Shown piece after piece: positions 1-6,011 of a stretch of 22,428 nucleotides of DNA. Source of the DNA: an uncultured Bacilli bacterium (lineage in GTDB: Bacteria; Bacillota_I; Bacilli_A; RF39; UBA660); assembly GCA_947626425.1 (NCBI GenBank), contig CANQRX010000011.1, forward strand, positions 1 to 22,428, read 5' to 3'. The translations under genes were made by a program, and so were the position numbers. Each line of letters begins with the position of its first letter. Position 1 is the stretch's first letter. A model generated the notes under the pieces. That model saw only the letters and a program-made list of their open reading frames with translations, was not told the origin of the DNA and did not search any database.

Positions 1-33
1 GTTATAACTAAAAATTATAAAATTTATATCAAA

Positions 34-55
34 GTAATCAAAATTAATTGATTAC
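34..55. promoter_or_regulatory. Perfect inverted repeat upstream of the DUF2207 gene
   Basis: GTAATCAA (34-41) and TTGATTAC (48-55) form a perfect 8-base inverted repeat around a 6-base AATTAA spacer, 27 bases before the start codon at 83. No T run follows it on the + strand, so it looks more like an operator than a terminator. A weak -10-like TATAAA lies at 16-21, whose -35 would be outside the window. Which protein might bind is unknown. Confidence 0.35.
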
Positions 56-82
56 AAAAAATATTATACGAGGAGGTATTTG

Positions 83-1963
83 ATGAAAAAATTCTTTTGG
101 ATAATTCTCATAACTTTGCTATTTAACCCTTTTAAAGTCAAAGCTTATGTTAATTATGATATAACAGACTATTTAATTGATGCGACCATTTTAGAAAATG
201 GTGACTTAAATGTCAAAGAATTAATTGTTTTAGATGGCACTTTTAACGGTTATATTAGGGATATAATTTATAAAAATAATCGTCTTTCTTCTAATTCCAA
301 TAATTTTAGTGATAATGATATTTACAATGCGAAAGGAATAAGCAACACCAAAGTTTATGCCATTCCGATTGAAGAAGCAGTATCTTTTTCAACTTTTAAT
401 GAACTATTTAAACCTTTAACTAAAGTATATTTTGAAACCGATGCTCAAACTGGCAATTATTTAGAAAGTAGTATAACTGGGGGCAAAAGTTATAAAATGT
501 ATTATGCTGGTAAAGACGAAAGCATTGCCTTTATGCTAACTTATACCATTAAAAGTGCTGTTGTTCTTCATGAGGATATTGCCGAGTTATATTGGACATT
601 TATTGGCGAAAATTATGATGATGAAATCAACAACTTACAAATTAAAGTTCATTTACCAAAAGAAGATAATAGCAAGTACAGTCGCGTCTGGGCTCATGGC
701 GATATTACGGGTACTATTTTTAAAACTGATGATAAAACGATTTTAGCGACAATGAAATCATTGGAAAAAAATCATCCTGTTGATTTACGAATCACGATGG
801 ATAAATCATTAATTACCGACCCAACTTATTTAAACAAAACTGACAAAGTCGCATTAGATGAAATATTAGAAGTTGAAGAACAACGGGCCTTGCTTACTGA
901 ACAACAAATTAAAAAGGTCCAAAAAATCACTAAAATTGTGACCCTTGTTTCGGGAGTATTTATAATTTTTTTGGTTATTTGGTGGATTTATGCTTATTTT
1001 CACTATGATAAAGAATATAAAAGTTCTTTTAAAAATAAATATAATCGTGAATTTATTGATGACTATAACGTCGAAGTTATTGATTATTTAATGAAAGGAA
1101 CAATTACACCAAATGCCATGACTGCATCTATATTAAATTTAATTTACAAAAAAAATATCAAAGTTGAAGAAATAAAAACTTCGAAAAAAACCAAAGAATA
1201 TGAATTTACATTAGTAAATCGCGATAATATAAATGAAACCGAAGAAGTTTTATTAGACTTTTTATTTGAAACGGTTGGTCAAAATAATGTTTTTACAACC
1301 AAACAATTACAAAATTATGCTAAAAATAACTCTTCTTATTTAACTTTTCAATCAAAGTATTCTAATTGGCTAAATTGTGTTCGCAAAGATGCTTTACAAT
1401 GTAATTTTTATGAAAAAAACGGCATTCCTATTGTCGTAGCTATATTTACTTTATTAATCAGTGTTTTAATTAGCTTTATGGTTTTTTATTACAGCATTCG
1501 TTCGGTTTTAGGTTATTTAGTTTTTCCTTTAGCTTTTGCTTACTTATTTTATTCTTTAATGATTAAAAAACGGAGCAAAAAAGGCAATGAAGATTTTGTA
1601 AGATGGCAAGCTTTTAAAAATTTTTTAAAAGATTTTGGCAACTTTTCCCAAAAAGAATTACCCCAAATTAGTTTATGGGAAAGATATTTAGTATACGCGA
1701 CAATTTTTGGTTTAGCAAAAGAAGTTGAAAAAGCGATGAAAGTTAAAATAAGCGAATTTAATTATCAAGAAACATCTAATTTTTATCCATTATGGATTGA
1801 TTATGGAATCGCTAATCATCTTAATCAAAGTATTAACACTTCGATTAATAATGCTAATTTGGCCTCTGCAAGAAACGTTCAATCAAACTCCGGTGGTTTT
1901 GGAGGCAACTTTTCATCAGGTGCTGGCTTCGGTGGCGGCGGAGGGGGAGGTCGTGGGTTTTAA
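83..1963 (+). CDS. DUF2207-family membrane protein with glycine-rich tail
   Basis: A 626-residue predicted membrane protein. A signal peptide covers about residues 1-22 (KKFFWIILITLLF, then VKA before YVNYDITDY). A large outside domain of about 260 residues follows, then a membrane segment near residue 290-310, a cytoplasmic stretch and a pair of membrane segments near 450-500. It ends in a serine/glycine-rich tail with a GGGGGGG-like run before RGF. This layout and glycine-rich end are typical of the DUF2207 (YciQ-like) family, whose function is unknown. The ATG at 83 is preferred over the TTG at 80 because AGGAGG at 71-76 is then 6 bases away. Its relation to the genes downstream is unclear; the next gene is a relic with its own promoter. 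Confidence 0.85.
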   Translation: MKKFFWIILITLLFNPFKVKAYVNYDITDYLIDATILENGDLNVKELIVLDGTFNGYIRDIIYKNNRLSSNSNNFSDNDIYNAKGISNTKVYAIPIEEAVSFSTFNELFKPLTKVYFETDAQTGNYLESSITGGKSYKMYYAGKDESIAFMLTYTIKSAVVLHEDIAELYWTFIGENYDDEINNLQIKVHLPKEDNSKYSRVWAHGDITGTIFKTDDKTILATMKSLEKNHPVDLRITMDKSLITDPTYLNKTDKVALDEILEVEEQRALLTEQQIKKVQKITKIVTLVSGVFIIFLVIWWIYAYFHYDKEYKSSFKNKYNREFIDDYNVEVIDYLMKGTITPNAMTASILNLIYKKNIKVEEIKTSKKTKEYEFTLVNRDNINETEEVLLDFLFETVGQNNVFTTKQLQNYAKNNSSYLTFQSKYSNWLNCVRKDALQCNFYEKNGIPIVVAIFTLLISVLISFMVFYYSIRSVLGYLVFPLAFAYLFYSLMIKKRSKKGNEDFVRWQAFKNFLKDFGNFSQKELPQISLWERYLVYATIFGLAKEVEKAMKVKISEFNYQETSNFYPLWIDYGIANHLNQSINTSINNANLASARNVQSNSGGFGGNFSSGAGFGGGGGGGRGF

Positions 1964-1998
1964 AAAAAACAAAATTAGGAAATGTTAATATGCGTTGC

Positions 1999-2027
1999 TT
2001 GCCCAAATAAAAGATTTAGCATATAAT
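1999..2027 (+). promoter_or_regulatory. Sigma-A-type promoter of the broken XRE gene
   Basis: TTGCCC (1999-2004), a 17-base spacer and a perfect TATAAT (2022-2027) lie just upstream of a strong ribosome site, AAAGGAGG (2035-2042), and the ATG at 2048. The transcript would have a very short leader. The promoter and ribosome site look intact although the gene behind them is broken. Confidence 0.55.
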
Positions 2028-2047
2028 CACTCGTAAAGGAGGAAATT

Positions 2048-2275
2048 ATGTTAAAAGATTTATTAAGAATATGCGAAAGGCAGAATGACTTTCCCAAGAA
2101 GAATTAGCTATAAAATTAAATGTAGTTTGCCAAACAATTTCTAAATGGGAACAAGGCCTATCTGTTCCGAATTTGCCAAATTTTAGTTTCATTATCTAAT
2201 GTTTTAGAAACACCAGTTAGCACTTTACTTGGTGAAAAATTCGGAATTCGTTTTACAATTAAAAAGATGTGTTAA
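2048..2275 (+). pseudogene. Broken XRE-family helix-turn-helix regulator
   Basis: Reading from the ATG at 2048 (AAAGGAGG 5 bases upstream) gives MLKDLLRI and then stops at TAG 2105-2107. A second frame carries RKAE, an in-frame TGA at 2086-2088, then LSQEELAIKLNVVCQTISKW, which is the classic XRE helix-turn-helix including the QTISKWE signature; this frame stops at 2197-2199. From about 2183 the first frame resumes with LVSLSNVLETPVSTLLGEKF and ends at TAA 2273-2275. At least two compensating indels plus one nonsense codon are needed to explain this, so it is a relic of a roughly 75-residue repressor-like protein. Similar regulators usually control themselves or a neighbouring gene. Whether it once controlled surface gene A downstream cannot be told. 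Confidence 0.8.
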
Positions 2276-2367
2276 CATAATCATACAGTGACTAGTGTTT
2301 ATAAAGTGATAAGTTATTTTGTTATATTTTTTAAATTTATAATAAAATATAAATCGCTTTTTTATAA

Positions 2368-2399
2368 TTGACAGACGGGGGGGGGGTATATGATAAAAT
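2368..2399 (+). promoter_or_regulatory. Promoter of surface gene A with poly-G spacer
   Basis: A perfect -35 box TTGACA (2368-2373) is followed by GAC, ten G (2377-2386) and TATATGATAAAAT. Two -10 readings are possible: TATGAT at 2389-2394 (spacer 15 with ten G) or the extended -10 TGATAAAAT with TAAAAT at 2394-2399 (spacer 20). In both, changing the number of G moves the spacer toward or away from the optimal 17 (12 G or 7 G respectively). The ribosome site AAGGTG (2411-2416) and the ATG at 2424 follow. The boxes are seen directly; the switching role is inferred from known promoters with homopolymer spacers, such as Neisseria porA and opc. Confidence 0.7.
2377..2386 (+). repeat. Ten-G homopolymer tract in promoter spacer
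   Basis: Ten consecutive G in a roughly 30% G+C genome, between the -35 and -10 boxes of the surface gene A promoter. The flank GTATAT after the run is shared with the second ten-G run at 13212-13221. Runs of this length are prone to slipped-strand length change, and also to sequencing error. Confidence 0.9.
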
Positions 2400-2423
2400 T
2401 AATTAAGAGTAAGGTGTTGGAAT

Positions 2424-4259
2424 ATGGAAAAGAAAACAAATACTTTTAATTATTTTATTGTTGTATTAATTATTTTAGTTATTGCTTTTTTAGGAATAAC
2501 GTATGCTTATTGGAATGTAACAATTAATCAAGAAAATAAAAATGTAGTAAAATCAGTTTGTTTAAAAGTAAGTATGGCTAAAGATGAAAATGAAATAAGT
2601 CTACCTAAAGCTATGCCCATCAGTGACGAAGAAGGTGTAGCTTTAGAACCTTATACTTTTAGTATAAAAAATACTTGTAATGATAATGCGAGTTTCCAAA
2701 TAAATTTAGAGTCCTTATCCAAAATCAGTGGAACAGAAGAAATACCCGAAGAAAATAGATTAGCACCAAAATATGTTCGATTTAAATTAAATGAAGTTAC
2801 AAAACCAGAAGACGGAACAATGTTATTATTAAGTAATACGGATGAAGTAACACCAATTTTAGATAATACCTATAGTTCTCATAAATTAATGACTGGATAT
2901 TTAAGTCCAAGTGAAACAAAAGATTTTGAATTAAGATTATGGATCGATAAAGATGCTGATGAAGGAGCAATATTAAAAACCTTTGCCAGTAAAGTAACAA
3001 TAACCAATGCCTATTTAGAGGAAGACAAAATACCACCAACAGCTGATTTAGATTTAGCAGTATGTGACATGACAATAACAGCTAAAGGAACTAGTGATAA
3101 AGAAGTTTCAAAATATGAATATAAGATTGATGATGGTAATTGGCAAGTAAATAGCAATGCTCAAAAAGAAATTACAGTCGAAGAAAAAGGTTTGCATACA
3201 GTAGGTTTTAGAGTGATAGATAGTAAGGGCAATGTAAGTAATGAAGTAATTAAAGAAATTGAAGTAAAAGATGAGTTAGCCAATATCTATGGCAAAGAAA
3301 TACCAGTTATTACGTGTGGAACAAATAAAAATGGTCTATATAAAGTCGAACATAAAGATGAAACTGAATTAATTGAAGATGGTTGGAAAAAAGATGAATA
3401 CCGTTTTGCCGGAGTAAATTATAAAGATGACAGTACCTCATATGTTCATAATTATGTCAAATTTAATGACGAGAAATGGCGAATTATAGGCTTAGTTAAT
3501 GTTAAACTTGGCGATGGAACTTATGGTCAGAGATTAAAAATCGTGCGAACTGATGGAGTAGGTAGTCAAAAAGATTTTGGAAGTTATTATTGGGCTAACA
3601 GTACTAATAATTGGACAACATCAAAATTAAAAACAATGCTTAATGGTATTTACTATAACAGTACAAGCGGAAGCTGTTATACAAATAGTAATATAGCTAC
3701 TCAATGTAATTTTACAGGAAGTGGAACTTTGCCAAAAGGTTTAAGTGAAACGGCCCAAGGAATGGTCGATGATACAGTAACGTGGACTTTAGGTGGGATA
3801 AATGCAGTAACTACTACAACAGTAACTCAATTTTATAACTATGAGAGAGGAACGACAGTTTATAATAATCAACCAACGGAATGGACAGCAAGCGATGATA
3901 CAACAGAACATAATGGAGTAGGTCTAATTTATACGAGCGATTATGGTTATGCCAGTCATGGAGGAAGTAAAGGAAGAGAAGAATGTTTTAAAAAAGAATT
4001 ATCTAGTTGGGGCGAAAATGCTCAAACCGAGTGTGCAAATAATGATTGGTTAAAATCAAGTAGCACAATATGGACGATTACGCCGCATTCGGGCCTTTCC
4101 AACCGTGCGTTCTATGTCGGCTCGGCGGGGTTTGTCGTCAACAACTACGCGTTCTTTTTCTCCAACGTCGTCTGGCCCGTCGTGTATTTAAAAGATTCTG
4201 TTCAAATTGTAGATGGAGATGGTTCATTAACTAATCCTTACAATCTCAAAATTAATTGA
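2424..4259 (+). CDS. Surface protein A: anchored, Ig-like plus lectin-like variable domain
   Basis: A 611-residue protein. An N-terminal membrane segment (about residues 10-30, ending in YAYW) resembles TasA/camelysin-type signal anchors. Next comes a beta-rich region to about 200 with paired cysteines (VKSVC, NTCND), an Ig-like module at about 205-285 (YEYKIDDGNWQ, FRVIDSKGNVSNE) and a C-terminal domain of about 320 residues starting near CGTNKNG and NYVKFNDEKWRIIG (from residue 343). The end, WTITP (residue 550) to WPVVYLKDSV (584-593) and NPYNLKIN, has the pattern of C-type-lectin/formylglycine-enzyme-like folds used as DGR targets. Codons for about 550-587 are sharply richer in G+C than the rest. 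The conserved Arg of RPVVYLK in paralogue B is Trp584 here. Start: ATG 2424 with AAGGTG 7 bases upstream. Likely role: displayed ligand or host-surface binding. Family assignment is by pattern only. Confidence 0.75.
   Translation: MEKKTNTFNYFIVVLIILVIAFLGITYAYWNVTINQENKNVVKSVCLKVSMAKDENEISLPKAMPISDEEGVALEPYTFSIKNTCNDNASFQINLESLSKISGTEEIPEENRLAPKYVRFKLNEVTKPEDGTMLLLSNTDEVTPILDNTYSSHKLMTGYLSPSETKDFELRLWIDKDADEGAILKTFASKVTITNAYLEEDKIPPTADLDLAVCDMTITAKGTSDKEVSKYEYKIDDGNWQVNSNAQKEITVEEKGLHTVGFRVIDSKGNVSNEVIKEIEVKDELANIYGKEIPVITCGTNKNGLYKVEHKDETELIEDGWKKDEYRFAGVNYKDDSTSYVHNYVKFNDEKWRIIGLVNVKLGDGTYGQRLKIVRTDGVGSQKDFGSYYWANSTNNWTTSKLKTMLNGIYYNSTSGSCYTNSNIATQCNFTGSGTLPKGLSETAQGMVDDTVTWTLGGINAVTTTTVTQFYNYERGTTVYNNQPTEWTASDDTTEHNGVGLIYTSDYGYASHGGSKGREECFKKELSSWGENAQTECANNDWLKSSSTIWTITPHSGLSNRAFYVGSAGFVVNNYAFFFSNVVWPVVYLKDSVQIVDGDGSLTNPYNLKIN
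3448..3487 (+). repeat. 40-base exact repeat, copy 1 (gene A)
   Basis: Forty bases here are identical to 13634-13673 in surface gene B, in the same reading frame, encoding NYVKFNDEKWRII. Identity covers all synonymous positions, while sequence on both sides has diverged. Recent gene conversion or strong sequence constraint would explain it. Confidence 0.9.
4075..4184 (+). other. Putative DGR variable region in surface gene A
   Basis: From 4081 to 4184, 62 of 104 bases are G or C (60%), while flanking coding DNA is about one third. Codons switch to NNC/NNG types (CCG, TCG, GGC, GTC, AAC, TAC, GCG, TTC), against A/T-ending codons elsewhere in the gene. The segment encodes exactly the predicted binding loops before PVVYLK, where DGR targets vary. 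The TGG for Trp584 would arise by one adenine substitution from AGG, which matches the adenine-specific mutagenesis of DGRs. No template repeat or reverse transcriptase is in the window, so DGR action is inferred. Confidence 0.5.
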
Positions 4260-4285
4260 CTCATTACCCCTTATGGGTATATAAT
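4256..4285 (+). promoter_or_regulatory. Promoter with CsoR-type operator for the csoR-like gene
   Basis: TTGACT (4256-4261, overlapping the stop codon of gene A), an 18-base spacer and a perfect TATAAT (4280-4285). The spacer holds TACCC-CTTAT-GGGTA (4265-4279), an inverted repeat with the C-tract/G-tract layout typical of CsoR/RcnR-family operators. The arrangement predicts that the regulator made from 4304 represses its own promoter and possibly the ZIP gene. Confidence 0.75.
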
Positions 4286-4303
4286 TCGGTTGGTGATTAA
4301 AAT

Positions 4304-4543
4304 ATGAAAGAGAATAAATATGATTATCAAAAAAGGTTGAATATCATTGAAGGACAAATTAAAGGAGTAGGCCAAATGATTGAAAAAAATCGTAGTTGTG
4401 ATGATATTTTAATTCAAATATCAGCTATATCCAGTTCTTTAAAAGGCCTTGGTGATAAAATTTTAAAAGAAGAATTAAAAAAATATGTAACAAATGCTAA
4501 AAATATTAACAAAGTCATTGATATGTCTAGGCGTTTAGATTAA
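4304..4543 (+). CDS. CsoR/FrmR-family (DUF156) metal-type repressor lacking two ligands
   Basis: A 79-residue all-helical protein matching the CsoR/RcnR/FrmR family across its full length: RLNIIEGQIKGVGQMIE, then RSCDDILIQISAISSSL. These proteins are tetrameric repressors that leave DNA on binding Cu(I), Ni/Co, formaldehyde or persulfide. Cys32 matches the first conserved ligand. By alignment with B. subtilis CsoR, the second ligand His is Glu57 and the third, Cys, is Tyr61, so the copper site is incomplete and a persulfide switch (two Cys) is also excluded. The operator in its promoter supports autoregulation. The ZIP transporter gene starts 73 bases downstream, which hints at control of zinc, iron or manganese uptake. 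Start ATG 4304, with a weak GGTGA-like ribosome site. What it senses is not known. Confidence 0.85.
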   Translation: MKENKYDYQKRLNIIEGQIKGVGQMIEKNRSCDDILIQISAISSSLKGLGDKILKEELKKYVTNAKNINKVIDMSRRLD

Positions 4544-4582
4544 AAAAATTTCTTTTTGTTAAAGCACATAAAGTAAACTTTT

Positions 4583-4602
4583 CTCATCTTATATAAGAAG
4601 AG
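4583..4602. promoter_or_regulatory. 20-base near-perfect palindrome before the ZIP gene
   Basis: CTCATCTTAT (4583-4592) and ATAAGAAGAG (4593-4602) pair at 9 of 10 positions with no spacer, directly before the ribosome site of the ZIP transporter (GGGGGAAGG, 4602-4610). It could be an operator for a metal regulator or an RNA hairpin that limits translation. It is unlike the CsoR-type operator at 4265-4279. No convincing promoter was seen in 4544-4616. Confidence 0.4.
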
Positions 4603-4616
4603 GGGGAAGGACATTT

Positions 4617-5375
4617 ATGAATATTGTTTTAGGTATTTTAATTCCTTTTATTGGAACAACTTTAGGAGCAATAATTGTCTATTTTTTTAAAAATGAAATT
4701 AATCATAAGTTTGAACAATTTTTATTAGGTTTTGCTAGTGGCGTTATGATTGCCGCTTCGGTATGGTCGCTTTTGTTACCTGCAATTGATTTAGCAAGCA
4801 ATTTAGGTCGATTATCTTTTTTACCACCGGCAATTGGTTTTTTATTAGGGGTGTTTTGTTTAGTTTTTATTCATCATTTAACCGACCCTTATTTTCAAGC
4901 CAAAGAAGGGAAAGAAAAAAAATCTTTTTTACTTTTTTTGGCGGTGACGTTACATAATATTCCTGAAGGAATGGCGGTAGGAATTGTTTTCGCAGGTTTT
5001 TTAGCAGGCAATAGTACAATTACTTTAGCCGGTTGTTTTACTTTAGCCATCGGAATTGCTTTGCAAAATATTCCAGAGGGAGCCATTATATCTTTGCCCT
5101 TAAAACAATTAGGTTTTAGCAAAACAAAGTCATTTTTATATGGTGTTATTTCTGGATTAGTCGAGCCAATCGGGGCTTTAATTACAATTTGCTTAACAAA
5201 ATTTATTAGTCCACTTATGCCTTATTTGCTTGCTTTTGCCGCAGGCGCCATGATTTATGTTGTAAGTGAAGAGTTAATTCCCGATATTCATGATAAAAAT
5301 AAAAGTATTTTAGGAATTGCTGGAATTGCTTTTGGGTTTACGTTGATGATGATTTTAGATGTTGCCTTAGGGTAA
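4617..5375 (+). CDS. ZIP-family divalent metal transporter (ZupT-like)
   Basis: A 252-residue integral membrane protein with about eight hydrophobic segments. It carries the two hallmark ZIP helices: LHNIPEGMAVG (about residues 112-122) and LQNIPEGAIIS (about 148-158). His and Glu in these motifs line the metal site. In the second motif the usual His is Gln (QNIPEG), a known variation that can shift metal preference. The family moves Zn, Fe or Mn into the cytoplasm. The length fits bacterial ZupT/GufA-type members. It probably shares regulation with the CsoR-like gene 73 bases upstream, an unusual pairing because CsoR proteins normally control efflux. Start: ATG 4617 with a GGGGGAAGG ribosome site 6 bases upstream. 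Confidence 0.9.
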   Translation: MNIVLGILIPFIGTTLGAIIVYFFKNEINHKFEQFLLGFASGVMIAASVWSLLLPAIDLASNLGRLSFLPPAIGFLLGVFCLVFIHHLTDPYFQAKEGKEKKSFLLFLAVTLHNIPEGMAVGIVFAGFLAGNSTITLAGCFTLAIGIALQNIPEGAIISLPLKQLGFSKTKSFLYGVISGLVEPIGALITICLTKFISPLMPYLLAFAAGAMIYVVSEELIPDIHDKNKSILGIAGIAFGFTLMMILDVALG

Positions 5376-5408
5376 TGTGAAAACATTGTGAAAGTTTGCC
5401 TAAGTATC

Positions 5409-5438
5409 TTGTATATAAAAAAAAGAAAGTGGTAAAAT
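5409..5438 (+). promoter_or_regulatory. Candidate promoter of the hsp20 gene
   Basis: TTGTAT (5409-5414), an 18-base spacer and TAAAAT (5433-5438). A small hairpin GGAAT-N6-ATTCC (5445-5460) follows in the leader. No CIRCE or CtsR box was found, so heat control, if any, is not explained by those systems. Confidence 0.4.
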
Positions 5439-5501
5439 AAAAACGGAATAGAAAAATTCCATTTAAGGCAAAAATGTTGTAACAAAAAATGAAAGGAAAT
5501 G

Positions 5502-5921
5502 ATGAAAATGTTATTGCCAAGAAAAAATGAGTTTGATTTATGGGAAGATATGTTTAAGGACCCTTTCTTTTCAAGAAAAGAATCCCAATTAATGAAAACT
5601 GATATTGTTGAAAAGGATAAAGAGTTTATTATAACTATGGATTTACCTGGATATAGTAAAGAAAACATTCAGATTGAAATCGAAAATGGTTATTTAACTA
5701 TTCATGCAACAACCAAAAATGAAGAAGAAGAACAAGAATCAGGGAAATTAGTTCGCAAAGAAAGATATTTTGGTGAGTGTAGTCGTAGCTTCTATATTGG
5801 TGAAGATTTAGAAACCGAAGATATTAATGCTAAATTTAGTAACGGTACTTTAAAACTATACGTTCCTAAAAAAGAAGAAGAAGCAAAACCAGAAAAGAAA
5901 TATGTTGAAATTAAAGATTAA
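5502..5921 (+). CDS. Small heat-shock protein, Hsp20/alpha-crystallin family
   Basis: An ATP-independent holdase chaperone of 139 residues. After a short N-terminal arm (PRKNEFDLWEDMFKDPFFS) the alpha-crystallin domain spans about residues 32-125: DIVEKDKEFIITMDLPGYSK, ENGYLTIHA, then RKERYFGECSRSFYIGED and the conserved FSNGTLKLYVPK (A-x-x-x-N-G-x-L motif variant). The C-terminal tail is charged and lacks a clear IxI motif; it ends EKKYVEIKD, where VEI may serve. Three ATGs are close together (5499, 5502, 5508). The ribosome site AAAGGA (5492-5497) is too close to 5499, so 5502 is preferred and 5508 is possible. It is followed by its own terminator, so it is probably a single-gene unit. Confidence 0.92.
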   Translation: MKMLLPRKNEFDLWEDMFKDPFFSRKESQLMKTDIVEKDKEFIITMDLPGYSKENIQIEIENGYLTIHATTKNEEEEQESGKLVRKERYFGECSRSFYIGEDLETEDINAKFSNGTLKLYVPKKEEEAKPEKKYVEIKD

Positions 5922-5928
5922 ATTTTAG

Positions 5929-5951
5929 ACTCTGAAAAATTCAGAGTTTTT
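5929..5951 (+). terminator. Rho-independent terminator after hsp20
   Basis: ACTCTGAA (5929-5936), loop AAA, TTCAGAGT (5940-5947), then a run of T to 5951. Perfect 8-base stem. Confidence 0.88.
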
Positions 5952-5954
5952 AAA

Positions 5955-5983
5955 TTGTGAAACTTACTAAACTATGCTATAAT
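5955..5983 (+). promoter_or_regulatory. Extended -10 promoter of the carboxypeptidase gene
   Basis: TTGTGA (5955-5960), a 17-base spacer ending in TGC, and a perfect TATAAT (5978-5983). Transcription would begin near 5990, which helps decide the start codon downstream: ATG 5994 would be almost leaderless, TTG 6012 has a good ribosome site. Confidence 0.8.
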
Positions 5984-6011
5984 TTCATATGATATGATGG
6001 GAAGTGATTAT

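Noticed and set aside
1921..1960. G-rich stretch at the end of the DUF2207 gene as a third switchable tract
   Set aside because: It is interrupted (longest run six or fewer G) and encodes the usual glycine-rich tail of the family.
2048..2275. TGA at 2086-2088 read as tryptophan (Mycoplasma-type code) to rescue the XRE gene
   Set aside because: Genes in the window use TGG for Trp throughout and end at TGA (4257-4259, 7203-7205); the XRE gene also needs two frame changes.
2377..2386. Dismissing both ten-G runs as sequencing artefacts
   Set aside because: Not excluded, but both runs occur only in the two related surface genes and at functionally sensible places, so they were kept as findings with that caveat.
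2797..3075. Minus-strand open frame inside surface gene A, and similar minus-strand frames over other genes
   Set aside because: They lie fully inside well-supported + strand genes, lack ribosome sites and have low-complexity composition.
5376..5501. CIRCE or CtsR heat-shock operator before hsp20
   Set aside because: Neither TTAGCACTC/GAGTGCTAA nor the GGTCAAA heptad repeat is present; only a small GGAAT/ATTCC hairpin is seen.
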